From positions 62,001-126,000 of the forward strand of contig NZ_JZTW01000010.1 in the NCBI RefSeq assembly GCF_000962805.1: a stretch of 64,000 nt of DNA. The letters run 5' to 3'. Positions within the stretch are counted from its first letter, which is position 1, and every line of letters starts with the position of its first letter. Position numbers and translations under genes: made by a program. Shown piece by piece: positions 44,265-53,931 of the stretch. The stretch is from Pseudarthrobacter chlorophenolicus (GTDB lineage Bacteria > Actinomycetota > Actinomycetes > Actinomycetales > Micrococcaceae). The notes below the pieces were generated by a model. That model saw only the letters and a list, made by a program, of their open reading frames with translations, did not search any database and was not told the DNA's origin.

Positions 44265-46217
44265 GTGCCCATTTCGGGGATCGACCTTTCCACCATTGAT
44301 CACACGGTCCGGCCACAGGACGACCTTTACCAGCACGTCAACGGTGCCTGGCTGAAGGCCACCGAAATTCCGGACGACCGGCCGCTGGAAGGGACCTTCA
44401 CCGCGTTGCGGGACGGCTCGGAACTCGCCGTCCGGGACATCATCGAGGAAGCCGCCGCCAAGGGTGACGCGGCCAGTGGCATAGAGCGCAAGATCGGCGG
44501 GCTGTACAACAGCTTCATGGACGAGGCCGCTGCCGAGGCGAAAGGCATCGAACCGATCCGTCACCGGCTCGCGGATGTCTACGCCACGGACTCAGCCGCT
44601 GACCTTATTGCATTGGCCGGACGGCTGTTCCGCTCAGACGTGGGCGGACTCTTCTACATCTATCCCGCCCCCGATGCCGGAAACCCGGACCGTGTCCTGC
44701 TCTACACCGGACAGGGCGGCCTTGGCCTTCCTGACGAGTCCTACTACCGGGACGAAAAGTTTGCACCTACGGTCGCCGCGTACCGGACCCACGTAGCCAC
44801 GATGCTGGCACTGGCGGGCCGTGAGGACGCAGAGGCAGCAGCGGAACGTGTGGTGGGCCTGGAAACGAAATTGGCCTCGCACCACTGGGACAACGTCACC
44901 CTGCGGGATCCGCAAAAGACCTACAACCTCAAGACGGCAGAGCAGGCCGGGGAGCTGTTCCCACTTCTTGCAACCTGGTTCGAGGCCGCGGATATCGACG
45001 GCGACAAGCGGCAGGAGATCGTGGTGAGCACCCCCGATTTCTTCTCGGGCGCGGCCGCTCTCCTTGATACCGAACCGCTGGATGCGTGGCGGGACTGGCT
45101 GGCGATGCGCGTTATCAGCGCCGCGGCGCCCTACCTGTCGCGGGCCGTCGTCGACGCAAACTTTGCGTTTTACGGCACCACTATCAGTGGCACCCCGCGG
45201 AACAAGGACCGCTGGAAGCGCGGAGTTGCCGTAGTGGAGGCGGCCCTCGGCGAGGCTGTCGGGCAGATCTACGTGGCTCGGCACTTCCCGGAGTCCCACA
45301 AGGCCAGGATGCAGACCCTGGTGGGCAACCTCATCGAGGCCTACCGGAACAGCATCAACGAAGTGGGCTGGATGGGTTCGGACACCAAAGCCGAAGCGCT
45401 GCGCAAACTGGACGGATTCCGTGCCAAGATCGGCTTCCCCGATGAGTGGATCGACTACTCGGCAGTGGAGATCGACCCCAGCGACCTCCTCGGGAACGTG
45501 GAGCGCGCCCATAACGCCGACGTCGACCGGCACCTCGATGAAGTTGGCAAGCCCGTGGACCGCAACAAGTGGCTCATGACGCCGCAGACGGTCAACGCCT
45601 ACTACCACCCGATGATGAACGAGATTGTCTTCCCTGCCGCCATCCTGCAGCCGCCGTTCTTCACGGCCGACGCCGATGACGCCGTAAACTACGGCGGTAT
45701 CGGTGCTGTCATCGGTCACGAAATCGGCCACGGCTTTGACGACCAAGGATCCCAGTTCGACGGCGGCGGCGCCCTCCGCAACTGGTGGACCGATGAGGAC
45801 CGGCAGGCGTTCGAGAAGCTCACTGCCCGCCTGGTGGCGCAGTATGACGCCCTCTCCCCCGCGGCGGCCCCGGGACACCATGTTAACGGCCGGCTGACCC
45901 TGGGCGAGAACATCGGCGACCTTGCAGGGTTGGCCATTGCCCACAAGGCCTACCGGATCAGCCTGGAAGGAAGGGAACCGGAGGTCCTGGACGGCCTGAC
46001 CGGCCACCAAAGGTTTTTCGCTTCGTGGGCGGCCGGCTGGCGCCAGGTTATCCGGCAGGAGGAGGCCATCCGCCGCCTTGCAACTGACCCGCACTCCCCC
46101 AACGAGTTCAGGACCAACGCCATCGCCCGCAACCTCGACGCCTTCCACGAAGCCTTCGAGGTGACCGAGCAGGACGAGATGTGGATGCCGTCCGACGAGC
46201 GGGTCAGCATCTGGTAG
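44265..46217 (+). CDS. M13 family metallopeptidase (neprilysin-like)
   Basis: Zinc endopeptidase of 650 residues. The zinc site is VIGHEIGHGFDDQGSQFD (HExxH), with the third ligand in ENIGDLAGLAIAHKAY; NAYYHPMMNEIVFPAAILQPPFF precedes it as usual. It begins with GTG behind AAAAGGAG and shows no signal peptide or membrane helix. The N-terminal domain starts IDLSTIDHTVRPQDDLYQHVNG, standard for actinobacterial cytoplasmic M13 proteins. It is likely an oligopeptidase. It is followed by a strong hairpin terminator. Confidence 0.94.
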   Translation: MPISGIDLSTIDHTVRPQDDLYQHVNGAWLKATEIPDDRPLEGTFTALRDGSELAVRDIIEEAAAKGDAASGIERKIGGLYNSFMDEAAAEAKGIEPIRHRLADVYATDSAADLIALAGRLFRSDVGGLFYIYPAPDAGNPDRVLLYTGQGGLGLPDESYYRDEKFAPTVAAYRTHVATMLALAGREDAEAAAERVVGLETKLASHHWDNVTLRDPQKTYNLKTAEQAGELFPLLATWFEAADIDGDKRQEIVVSTPDFFSGAAALLDTEPLDAWRDWLAMRVISAAAPYLSRAVVDANFAFYGTTISGTPRNKDRWKRGVAVVEAALGEAVGQIYVARHFPESHKARMQTLVGNLIEAYRNSINEVGWMGSDTKAEALRKLDGFRAKIGFPDEWIDYSAVEIDPSDLLGNVERAHNADVDRHLDEVGKPVDRNKWLMTPQTVNAYYHPMMNEIVFPAAILQPPFFTADADDAVNYGGIGAVIGHEIGHGFDDQGSQFDGGGALRNWWTDEDRQAFEKLTARLVAQYDALSPAAAPGHHVNGRLTLGENIGDLAGLAIAHKAYRISLEGREPEVLDGLTGHQRFFASWAAGWRQVIRQEEAIRRLATDPHSPNEFRTNAIARNLDAFHEAFEVTEQDEMWMPSDERVSIW

Positions 46218-46236
46218 TCCCTTCTGCCAGGACCTC

Positions 46237-46282
46237 AACGGCCGCGGTGCCAGCCTGATGGGCCGGCACCGCGGCCGTTTGC
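46237..46282 (+). terminator. terminator after the M13 peptidase
   Basis: A perfect 15-bp inverted repeat (46237-46251 with 46265-46279), 13-base loop, followed by TTT. It lies between convergent genes and may also act on the LCP transcript. Confidence 0.82.
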
Positions 46283-46316
46283 TGCAGGGGCTCCGAACCG
46301 CGGCGCGGTTGGGGCG

Positions 46317-47909
46317 CTACCGGACGATCAGTTCCGGGTTGGCCTGCTGGCAGCGGGCATCCCCGGCCGTCTGGTTGACAATGTCGTCCGGGAGGGCCGC
46401 GCCGGTTCCGCTCCCGTAAGTGGCCCCGGATGTGAAATCGCTGCCGAGGTAGACCTGCACGCCGGTTACCCCCGGTGCCGGGATGACCTGTGATGCGGGA
46501 ATGCCAAGGACCGCAGCCACGTCCGCGGCGACGTCAGCATAGTCGGCACCGTAGTAGACACCTGACTTGGCTATGGCCTGCGCCTCGAACTGGGCCGTCT
46601 GGGTAAAGCCGCCGGAGACCAGCGCCTGGACGATCTCCTGGGAACGTCCGGGAACGCCCGAACCGTTTGCCACGGAAACCGGCTGGAGGGCCTTGTTGTA
46701 CGGCGGGAGCGGTGCTTCCGTTTCCGTCGGAGTCGCTGACGGGGACGGGGACGGGGACGGGCTTGCGCTGGGCGACGGCGTGGAGGGAGCAGTGGGGTCC
46801 GTCAGGTCGACGTCCTTCTGCAGCGCCGTGAAGAGCTGGGATCCCGCAGGCTCGGCAATCTCGAGGCGGTTGGGATCGGACACGGCAGGAGTGGTGGGCA
46901 CGGATACAAACGCGACCTTCCCGAGGTCGATGTCCTTGAGCCGGTTGCCGATGGTCAGGAGGGTTGGCACAGAGGCCAGCCCTTCGTCCACGGTGAGGTT
47001 CTGGGTGACGACGTCGGCGATCTTCAGCATCCTGGCCGGATCCGACAACGTTCCTTCATCCTTGATTTTCCGGGTCAGCGAAGAAAGGAAGCCCTGCTGC
47101 GCCTGGATTCGCCCCAGGTCTCCGCCGTCGGCGAAGGCGTGCCGGGTGCGAAGGAAGGCCAGTGCCTGCTCGCCCTGCACGGCGGACGTTCCTGCCGGCA
47201 GCCGGAGCCGGGAATCCGGATCATAGATGGCATCGCTGACGCAGACGTCCACGCCGCCCACGGCGTTGGACAACTCCTTGACGGCGTTGAAGTCGGCCAT
47301 CATGAAATGGTCCACTTCCAGTCCGGTAAGTTTGTTGACCGTGTCCACGGCACAACCGATTCCAGCTTCGCCCATGGCCTCGTTGATCATCACGCCACTG
47401 CGCGCAGGGTATTCACGGCCGGTCTTGGAGTCCTTGCATGCGGGGATGTCCACCAACAGGTCACGCGGGAAGCTGATGACGCTGACGCGCTTGTTGTCCT
47501 CGGAGATGTCCATCAGCATCATGACGTCGGACTTGCCGTAGCCCGTCGAGTCATCGGAGGTGCCGTATTCCGAGTTCTTGCCGTCGCGGGTGTCGGACCC
47601 GAGGATCAGGATCTGCATCCGCCCGGTGGCATCATTCACAGGCCCCTCGGTGCCCGTTCCGCCGGCGTTCAGTGGCGCCTTGGAGATGTTGTTCTGGAGC
47701 CGGACGAACCAGAATCCGGCAAAGGCCAGGCCGCCAACCAACGCCACGGCGACAATGGCGGTAATGATCTTCAGCCAGGCGGGCATCCCCCGGATGGGTC
47801 CAAGATGCCGGGCAGCGCCCAGGCCGGCCTGGTCGGCGTGCCTGGAAACGGGGCCAGAGCCGGATGGCGACTCAGCGCCGAACTCGTTTTTGCCACGGCC
47901 TCGCGCCAC
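46317..47909 (-). CDS. LytR-CpsA-Psr (LCP) family cell-wall glycopolymer ligase
   Basis: Membrane-anchored phosphotransferase of 530 residues that attaches teichoic-acid-like or arabinogalactan-type polymers to peptidoglycan. After a cytoplasmic N-terminus and one membrane helix (about 46-67), the LCP domain shows ILGSDTRDG, SDVMMLMDISEDNKRVSVISFPRDLLVDIP, AVGGVDVCV and FLRTRHAFADGGDLGRIQAQQGFL. The Asp and Arg residues that bind the pyrophosphate lipid are present. A Ser/Pro linker (about 385-410) leads to a LytR_C domain at the C-terminus. This two-domain form is common in actinobacteria. Confidence 0.93.
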   Translation of the reverse strand: MARGRGKNEFGAESPSGSGPVSRHADQAGLGAARHLGPIRGMPAWLKIITAIVAVALVGGLAFAGFWFVRLQNNISKAPLNAGGTGTEGPVNDATGRMQILILGSDTRDGKNSEYGTSDDSTGYGKSDVMMLMDISEDNKRVSVISFPRDLLVDIPACKDSKTGREYPARSGVMINEAMGEAGIGCAVDTVNKLTGLEVDHFMMADFNAVKELSNAVGGVDVCVSDAIYDPDSRLRLPAGTSAVQGEQALAFLRTRHAFADGGDLGRIQAQQGFLSSLTRKIKDEGTLSDPARMLKIADVVTQNLTVDEGLASVPTLLTIGNRLKDIDLGKVAFVSVPTTPAVSDPNRLEIAEPAGSQLFTALQKDVDLTDPTAPSTPSPSASPSPSPSPSATPTETEAPLPPYNKALQPVSVANGSGVPGRSQEIVQALVSGGFTQTAQFEAQAIAKSGVYYGADYADVAADVAAVLGIPASQVIPAPGVTGVQVYLGSDFTSGATYGSGTGAALPDDIVNQTAGDARCQQANPELIVR

Positions 47910-48005
47910 GTGTTGAACCTTCCTCTAATTACAAAATCCGGTCCATTTTAGTGGCCGAGTCTGGGAAAACGCCGGGCGGTGACCTGCGACACCCCGCCCT
48001 GAACG

Positions 48006-48965
48006 TCAGAAACCGAGCTTGACCAGCTGCTTTGGATCCCGCTGCCAGTCTTTTGCCACCTTCACATGGAGGTCCAGGTAGATGCGTGTGCCGAGCAACG
48101 CCTCGATGCCCTTGCGCGCGTTGGTCCCCACCTCGCGCAGCCTGCTTCCGCCTTTGCCGATGATGATGGCTTTCTGGGACGGACGTTCCACGTAGAGGTT
48201 TACCCGTACGTCAAGGAGCGGATTGTCTTCCGGCCGGTCCTCACGGGGAACGATCTCTTCCACCACTACGGCGAGTGAATGCGGTAGCTCGTCCCGGACA
48301 CCTTCCAGCGCCGCCTCGCGGATCAGTTCGGCCACCATGACGGCTTCGGGCTCGTCAGTCAGTTCGCCGTCCGGGTACAGAGGGGGCGACGGCGGCATGT
48401 GGCTGATCAGGACATCGGCCACAGTGTCCACCTGGAATCCATCGTTCGCGGAAACGGGGACGATGTCCCGCCACCCGTCTCCGCCCAGCACTTCACGTCC
48501 GAGTGCATCGACAGCCAGCAGATGTTCGGTCAGCGCCTGCTTGTCCACAAGGTCCGCCTTCGTCACGATGGCGATGACAGGCTTCCGGCCCACGGCGGCA
48601 AGCTGGGCCGCGATGAACTTGTCGCCGGGACCGATCTTTTCGTTGGCCGGCAGGCAGAAGCCGATGGCATCCACCTCTGCGAGGGTATCGGCCACCAGAT
48701 CGTTCAGGCGCTTGCCGAGCAGGGTCCGTGGCCGGTGCAGGCCCGGTGTATCCACCAGGATCAGCTGGGCGTCCTCCCGGTGGACGATCCCCCGGATGGT
48801 GTGCCGGGTGGTCTGCGGCTTGGCAGAGGTAATGGCTACTTTCTTACCCACGAGGGCGTTGGTCAGGGTGGACTTGCCGGCGTTGGGACGCCCGACGAGG
48901 ACCGAGAACCCCGCCCTGAATCCGCCAAAATCGTCTTCTGCCGGGGCCTTACTTTTCTTGCTCAC
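48006..48965 (-). CDS. era: GTPase Era
   Basis: Ribosome-assembly GTPase, 319 residues from GTG 48965; an upstream start in frame was rejected because it lies inside corC text. G1 is GRPNAGKST, G3 is DTPGLHRP, G4 is TKAD, and the C-terminal KH domain has IIGKGGSRLREVG for binding the 3' end of 16S rRNA. Its start overlaps the corC stop by 17 bases, and the GGGAG ribosome site lies within corC. Thus Era is co-expressed with YbeY and PhoH, all linked to rRNA maturation. Confidence 0.96.
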   Translation of the reverse strand: MSKKSKAPAEDDFGGFRAGFSVLVGRPNAGKSTLTNALVGKKVAITSAKPQTTRHTIRGIVHREDAQLILVDTPGLHRPRTLLGKRLNDLVADTLAEVDAIGFCLPANEKIGPGDKFIAAQLAAVGRKPVIAIVTKADLVDKQALTEHLLAVDALGREVLGGDGWRDIVPVSANDGFQVDTVADVLISHMPPSPPLYPDGELTDEPEAVMVAELIREAALEGVRDELPHSLAVVVEEIVPREDRPEDNPLLDVRVNLYVERPSQKAIIIGKGGSRLREVGTNARKGIEALLGTRIYLDLHVKVAKDWQRDPKQLVKLGF

Positions 48966-50280
48966 GTGGAACTCCCTGCTGGGTTGCTTCCGCCTCATGG
49001 AAGAGGTCTTCAAGGTCAGTGTCTACTGTTGGCACGGGTGCCGCAATGATATGGCTGACGCGGTTGCGGCGGCCCTCAAGCCGGTCTGCCCGCAGCGAAA
49101 CGCCCTGGACTTCAACCCGGCTGCCCACGATGGGAACGCGTCCCAGCGCTTTGGCGAGCAATCCGCCCACGGTGTCCACTTCGTCGTCGTCAAGCTCGAT
49201 GTCAAAAAGTTCTCCCAGGTCATCGATGCTCATCCTGGAGCTGACCCGGTAGGAACCGTCGCCGAGCTCTACGGCCTCGGCGCTTTCGGTGTCGTATTCG
49301 TCAACAATTTCGCCAACGATTTCCTCGATCAGGTCCTCAAGCGTGACCAGGCCGGCAGTGCCGCCGTACTCGTCGATGACGATGGCAACATGCGTCGACT
49401 CCTTCTGCAGCTCCCGCAGCAGGTCGCTCACCGGTTTCGATTCCGGCACATAGCGGACCTCACGGGCCATGGAGTCAACCGTGGGCGGTTCAACCCCTGC
49501 GTCCAGTTCATGCACGACGGCGGCCACGTCCTTGAGGTAGACGATCCCCAGGATGTGGTCGGTGTCCTCGCCGATGACCGGGACCCTGGAGTAGCCGGAC
49601 CGGAGGAACAGGGACATCGCCTCATGCAGGCTCGAACCGGAGTCGATGCCGACAATGTCCGTCCTGGGCACCATAACGGCACGGACCAGCGTATCTCCGA
49701 AATCGAACACCGACTGGATCATCTCAGCTTCGGTGTCCTCGATCATGTCGGATTCGCTGGCGCGGTCCACCAGTTCCCGGAATTCCTGTTCGCTGAAGAA
49801 GGCCTCATCCCCGCCGGGCGCGCCCGGAGCGGCAGCGCTTCCCACTGCGACGAGCCATCCCGGGATGGGTCCGAGGACCCACGTCAGGAAGCGGATCATC
49901 GGCGCCGTGAAACGCACTACCGCGGCCGAGTGGAGCCTGCCCAACTGGCGGGGTGAGACACCCACGATCACGAACCCCAGCAGCGCCATGATGCCGGTCG
50001 CTGCGAGGCCGGCCAGCCAAATGTTGTCCAGGAGACTGTAGAGCAGTACGGAAACAGCGACGGCGGAGGCCATTTCGAACCAGACACGCCAGAACCGCAG
50101 GGCCCGGATATGCGCAACGGGCTCCCGGAGGATGCTGCGCATCGCAGTTCCGCGGCTTCGAAGCAGTGCCTCTTCCGCATCGTGGCGCGGGAGGAAATTG
50201 AAGGCGGCCTCAGCCGCGGTCAGTAAGGCGGCGATGGCCAGGAAGACCAAGGCCATGGCCACCAGGAGCAGGGTGGTCAC
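48949..50280 (-). CDS. CNNM/CorC-type membrane protein with CBS domains
   Basis: HlyC/CorC family protein of 443 residues. The N-terminal DUF21 transmembrane domain (about 1-150, four helices) is followed by a CBS pair (about 195-320; [22 protein letters not shown] and later [23 protein letters not shown]) and the CorC/HlyC C-terminal domain. Relatives transport or sense Mg2+ or Co2+. The start overlaps ybeY by 4 bases and the stop overlaps era by 17, so it is part of the phoH-ybeY-corC-era operon. Confidence 0.93.
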   Translation of the reverse strand: MTTLLLVAMALVFLAIAALLTAAEAAFNFLPRHDAEEALLRSRGTAMRSILREPVAHIRALRFWRVWFEMASAVAVSVLLYSLLDNIWLAGLAATGIMALLGFVIVGVSPRQLGRLHSAAVVRFTAPMIRFLTWVLGPIPGWLVAVGSAAAPGAPGGDEAFFSEQEFRELVDRASESDMIEDTEAEMIQSVFDFGDTLVRAVMVPRTDIVGIDSGSSLHEAMSLFLRSGYSRVPVIGEDTDHILGIVYLKDVAAVVHELDAGVEPPTVDSMAREVRYVPESKPVSDLLRELQKESTHVAIVIDEYGGTAGLVTLEDLIEEIVGEIVDEYDTESAEAVELGDGSYRVSSRMSIDDLGELFDIELDDDEVDTVGGLLAKALGRVPIVGSRVEVQGVSLRADRLEGRRNRVSHIIAAPVPTVDTDLEDLFHEAEATQQGVPREQEK

Positions 50281-50750
50281 TGGGTGGTCTCGGCGGGCGC
50301 TTCCTTGCCGGTGAAGCCGGTCAGGAGTTCGCGCTGGAGCCCGAACATCTCTTCCTTCTCTTCGGGCTCGGCATGGTCATAGCCCAAAAGGTGCAGGATG
50401 CCGTGCGTGGTCAGCAGCAGCATCTCATCCTGGAGGGCGTGGCCGGCGTTTTTGGCCTGGACCTGCGCCACCTGGGGACAGATGGCGATGTCACCGAGCA
50501 TCCCCTGCGGGGTGGGGCGGTCCGGAGTTCCCGGCGTTAGCTCGTCCATGGGCACCGACAACACATCGGTCGCCCCGGGCTCGTCCATCAGTTCGATGTG
50601 GAGCTTCTCCATGGCAGGCTCATCCACCAAAAGAATGGACAGTTCGGCCTGGGGATGGATGTAAAGCTGTTCGAAAATGTACCGGGAGAGGGCTACCAGG
50701 CCCGCCTCGTCCACCTGGACGCCGGATTCGTTGTTTACCTCGATACTCAT
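50277..50750 (-). CDS. ybeY: endoribonuclease YbeY
   Basis: Zinc-dependent endoribonuclease of 157 residues that matures 16S rRNA 3' ends and takes part in ribosome quality control. The metal motif HGILHLLGYDHAEPEEKEEM contains three His, as HxxxHxxxxxH. Another conserved segment is LMDEPGATDVLSVPMD. The start codon overlaps the phoH stop by 4 bases. It belongs to the stress operon phoH-ybeY-corC-era. Confidence 0.95.
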   Translation of the reverse strand: MSIEVNNESGVQVDEAGLVALSRYIFEQLYIHPQAELSILLVDEPAMEKLHIELMDEPGATDVLSVPMDELTPGTPDRPTPQGMLGDIAICPQVAQVQAKNAGHALQDEMLLLTTHGILHLLGYDHAEPEEKEEMFGLQRELLTGFTGKEAPAETTQ

Positions 50751-51835
50751 GCGTGCTCCCCCCGCTTCTCCCTGCCGGCAGTTTGCCGGGCACGGTTCCT
50801 CTGCCTGTCGTCCCAGATGCTGTAGGCATTGACGATGTCTCCCACGAGGCGGTGCCGGACCACGTCCGCCGCATCGAGTACGGAGAAGTTCACGCCTTCG
50901 ATGCCGTGCAGGATCTCCTCCACAATCCGCAGCCCGGACCGTGTCCCGAAGGGCAGGTCCACTTGGGTGACGTCACCGGTGACCACCATCTTCGACCCGA
51001 AACCCAACCGGGTGAGGAACATCTTCATCTGTTCAGGAGTAGTGTTCTGGGCCTCGTCCAGGATGATGAACGCATCGTTGAGCGTCCGGCCGCGCATATA
51101 GGCCAGCGGAGCCACCTCGATGGTTCCGGCTGCCATGAGCCGTGGAATCGATTCGGGGTCCATCATGTCGTGCAGGGCATCGTAGAGCGGCCTCAGGTAG
51201 GGGTCGATCTTGTCACTCAGGGTTCCGGGCAGGAACCCGAGGCGTTCGCCTGCTTCGACGGCCGGGCGGGTAAGGATGATCCGGCTGACTTCCTTCTGCT
51301 GAAGGGCCTGCACAGCCTTGGCCATGGCGAGGTACGTCTTGCCGGTTCCGGCGGGGCCGATGCCGAAAATAACTGTGTTGTCATCGATGGCGTCAACATA
51401 GTTCTTCTGGTTAAGCGTCTTGGGCCGGATGGTCCTGCCCCTGCTCGAGAGGATGTCGTGCGTCAGCACATCCACGGGGTTCTGGAGCGACTGGCTCCGG
51501 AGCAGTGCCACCAGCTGCTGCAGCACCGCGGGGGTGATAACGGTGCCGCGTGCCACCAGGCCGCGGACTTCCTGGAGGAGGCGCATGATCCGGGGAACAT
51601 CACCCGCCGGCCCGCTGAGGGAGAGCTCATTGCCGCGGACGTGGAAATTAACGTCCGGGAACTGCTCCTCGATGTACCGCAGCGCCTCATCATGGCTGCC
51701 GAGTGACTGGACCATCTGATCGGAATTGTCGAAAAGGACTACCTCGGTCCGGACGCCGGGAAGGGTGTGGGGAAATTCCCCCGCAGTACCCTCTCCCGTG
51801 TTGAGCCGGCGCTTTCCGTTGGCTGATTCAGTCAT
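50747..51835 (-). CDS. phoH: PhoH family ATPase
   Basis: P-loop ATPase of 362 residues. An N-terminal KH-like domain (about 25-105) precedes the ATPase core. Walker A is GPAGTGKTYLAMA; Walker B is in DAFIILDEAQNTTPEQMKMFLTRLG, followed by VVTGDVTQVDLP. Its role is RNA-related by domain and context: it heads phoH-ybeY-corC-era, where YbeY and Era act on rRNA. In bacteria PhoH is a putative helicase-like ATPase, not yet firmly assigned. The start is 376 bp from the divergent lipoprotein gene. Confidence 0.93.
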   Translation of the reverse strand: MTESANGKRRLNTGEGTAGEFPHTLPGVRTEVVLFDNSDQMVQSLGSHDEALRYIEEQFPDVNFHVRGNELSLSGPAGDVPRIMRLLQEVRGLVARGTVITPAVLQQLVALLRSQSLQNPVDVLTHDILSSRGRTIRPKTLNQKNYVDAIDDNTVIFGIGPAGTGKTYLAMAKAVQALQQKEVSRIILTRPAVEAGERLGFLPGTLSDKIDPYLRPLYDALHDMMDPESIPRLMAAGTIEVAPLAYMRGRTLNDAFIILDEAQNTTPEQMKMFLTRLGFGSKMVVTGDVTQVDLPFGTRSGLRIVEEILHGIEGVNFSVLDAADVVRHRLVGDIVNAYSIWDDRQRNRARQTAGREKRGEHA

Positions 51836-52209
51836 GGTGCTGGCCCGCAGGCCTGTGGTCCCCTCGAGGTAGTTTCTGCTGTCGTTCCGGTCCGGGAAAC
51901 CAGTGCCTGGTCCCTGCGTTCCGTGATCCCTTCATCTTACGCCAGCGCACCTTGCCTGCCGGTAAAGCCGGACACCCACGGGCCTTGGGCATCCACCCAC
52001 GGCAAGGAGCACCTGGCAGGCGTCCCTCCAGGATCGGTCATTAGGTATCAACTTCATATCGTCCTCATATCGTTCCCGTTGCAGTTGGGCTCCATGGCAG
52101 GAACCGGGCAAATCGCCTCGCCGGGCTGTGCAATGCTGTAAATCCAGCCACGGCTGTGACATCGGGCCGACCGGGGAACGGCCCTCACGACAGGAAAGGA
52201 AAGGCACAA
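51836..52209. other. intergenic region upstream of phoH and the GerMN lipoprotein
   Basis: No gene is visible in this 374-bp gap. It holds the divergent promoters of phoH and the GerMN gene and, at 52054-52073, two copies of TCATATCGT one helical turn apart. The stretch just before the GTG at 52210 holds AGGAAAGGAAAGG. Confidence 0.6.
52043..52075 (+). repeat. direct repeat with 11-bp period, candidate response-regulator site
   Basis: TCATATCGT occurs at 52054-52062 and 52065-52073, with a related TATCAAC unit at 52046-52052, giving an 11-bp period. OmpR/PhoB-type response regulators bind such tandem units. It lies about 140 bp before the GerMN lipoprotein start. Confidence 0.4.
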
Positions 52210-53163
52210 GTGCCGGATACCGTTGCGCCCCGCCGGGCAGGTCGACACGCGGTCCGCGCCCGCGCGTTCGTGCTGGCAGGGGTCCTGACGGCCGTGCCAA
52301 TCCTTGCCGGTTGCGTAGCAGAACCTGGCCCCTCGCCCACCGGCACCCTCATGAGCGGGCCTGCCACCACGGGAAGCCCGGAGCCGCCCTCCACCAGCGC
52401 CCCGCTGGAAACCACGCAATCCTCCAACAAGGCGCCCGTCTACTGGATTGGCCGCAGCAGCAGCAACGTCTTCCTGTACAGGGAGTTCCGGGACGTACCC
52501 GAACAGGAGAACCCGGTAACACGCGCACTTCGTGCCATGATGTCCGACAAACCCCTGGACCCGGACTTCTTCACGCCGTGGCAGAATCCCGGCAAGCTGG
52601 CCACCTCGATTTCCGGCAAGGACGTCATCACTGTTGACGTCTCCGAAGACGCTTTCAACAGCAACCTTGATGCGGACATGGCCGCCCGCGCAGTCCAGCA
52701 GCTCGTCTACACGGCCACTGCTGCTGCAGCCAGTTCCGGGTTGATCGACTCCGGCCAGCAGATCCGGGTGCGGATCCTGGTGGACGGTCACACCGACTAC
52801 ATGGCTTTCGGGCAGGTGCAGCTCGGCGCCCTCATGACCCGGACGGCGGGCCTGGTGGCTCCCGTCTGGATCATCGACCCGCAGGAAGGCTCCGAGGTGG
52901 CGGACGGCAGCGTCAAGATCACCGGGCGCAGCACGTCGGCGGGCGGCAAGCTTCGCTGGCAGATCCTGCGGACCGCTGACAACGGCGCCAAAGCGCCCTT
53001 CCTTACCGGCGAAACCACGGCGTCATCCGAACAGGGGCAGGCAGGGGTGTTCACGCTGGCCTTGACCCTGCCCTCCGGAGACTACGAACTGAGGGTCGCC
53101 CAGGCCGGTGCCGACGGCGGGCCGGACCAGTTCGAGGACAACCGGTCCTTTAAAGTCAGGTAG
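52210..53163 (+). CDS. lipoprotein with GerMN and Gmad2 domains
   Basis: Secreted lipoprotein of 317 residues from GTG 52210, with AGGAAAGG 6-9 bases upstream. The signal peptide is Arg-rich then hydrophobic and ends at lipobox LAGC (about residue 37). After a Pro/Thr linker (about 40-80), a GerMN domain covers about 80-210 (YWIGRSSSNVFLYREF, then a TVDVSEDAF segment), and a Gmad2 immunoglobulin-like domain covers about 225-317 (IIDPQEGSEVADGSVKITGR). The architecture recalls spore-germination proteins and LpqB-like lipoproteins. A peptidoglycan or envelope role is inferred. Its stop overlaps rsmE by 8 bases, convergent. Confidence 0.85.
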   Translation: MPDTVAPRRAGRHAVRARAFVLAGVLTAVPILAGCVAEPGPSPTGTLMSGPATTGSPEPPSTSAPLETTQSSNKAPVYWIGRSSSNVFLYREFRDVPEQENPVTRALRAMMSDKPLDPDFFTPWQNPGKLATSISGKDVITVDVSEDAFNSNLDADMAARAVQQLVYTATAAAASSGLIDSGQQIRVRILVDGHTDYMAFGQVQLGALMTRTAGLVAPVWIIDPQEGSEVADGSVKITGRSTSAGGKLRWQILRTADNGAKAPFLTGETTASSEQGQAGVFTLALTLPSGDYELRVAQAGADGGPDQFEDNRSFKVR

Positions 53164-53929
53164 CGTCCCAGCGCCCAAGGATGTCGCTGGAAAGCACGAC
53201 GGCGGCAGGACCGGCCGTGGATGAGCGCAGCACGTGGTGGCCCAGGAGGGCCGTGACGGCTCCGCGGTCGCACAGCCGCGTCACCTCCCGGGGGCTGATT
53301 CCACCCTCCGGGCCCACGATGAGGAGCACCTCACGGGTTCCGGTGCCACTGGCACCGTTCCAGCCTTCCAGGACTGCGCGGAGGGGCCGCACTGCGTCTT
53401 CGTGGAGGATGACTGCCAGGTCCGCGGCCTCCACGGCGGCGGCAAGGGCGGCGGTGTCGACGGCGGAACGCACCTCGGGGATCCAGGCCCGCCGCGCCTG
53501 CTTGGCCGCGGCGCCCACCACGGACTGCCACTTGGCGTGCGCCTTGGCCGCCCGGTCACCCTTCCACCGGACGATCGAGCGCTCGGACTGCCAAGGGATG
53601 ACGGCGTCGATGCCCAGTTCGGTGGCGGTCTCGATGGCGAGCTCATCGCGGTCACCCTTGGCGAGGGCCTGCACCAGAACCAGTCGGACGCTGGGGCGCG
53701 TCTCCTCTGCCAGTGCTCCGCACCGCACCGTGAGGCGGGTGCCGGCGGCCTCGGCGACCGTGCCGATCAAACGGGTACCGGCGCCGTCGACGATGTCCAC
53801 GGCTTCGCCCGCCGCGAGGCGCTTTACGGCAACCGCGTGGCGGGCCTCCGGCCCCTCCAGGACGAACTCCATGCCCTCCTGCAGCCCGTCGAGGGATCCG
53901 GCGGGGGTAAAAAAGACGGGGTTGCTCAC
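53156..53929 (-). CDS. rsmE: 16S rRNA (uracil-1498 N3) methyltransferase
   Basis: SPOUT-class methyltransferase of 257 residues that modifies U1498 in the decoding region. The N-terminal PUA-like domain (about 15-75) precedes the knotted domain with LVLVQALAKGDRDELAIETATELGIDAVIPW, LLIVGPEGGISPREV and LGHHVLRSSTAGPAAV, the knot and SAM site. It starts 2 bases after dnaJ on the same strand, so it belongs to hrcA-dnaJ-rsmE. The order is the same as in mycobacteria. Confidence 0.94.
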   Translation of the reverse strand: MSNPVFFTPAGSLDGLQEGMEFVLEGPEARHAVAVKRLAAGEAVDIVDGAGTRLIGTVAEAAGTRLTVRCGALAEETRPSVRLVLVQALAKGDRDELAIETATELGIDAVIPWQSERSIVRWKGDRAAKAHAKWQSVVGAAAKQARRAWIPEVRSAVDTAALAAAVEAADLAVILHEDAVRPLRAVLEGWNGASGTGTREVLLIVGPEGGISPREVTRLCDRGAVTALLGHHVLRSSTAGPAAVVLSSDILGRWDAT

Positions 53930-53931
53930 CG

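Noticed and set aside
44634-46238. 534-codon open frame antisense to the M13 peptidase
   Set aside because: The sense gene carries HExxH and ENIGD motifs. The antisense frame is a codon-bias shadow.
48223-49956. 577-codon plus-strand frame across era and corC
   Set aside because: It runs opposite two well-supported genes, has low-complexity Ser/Arg composition and no ribosome site.
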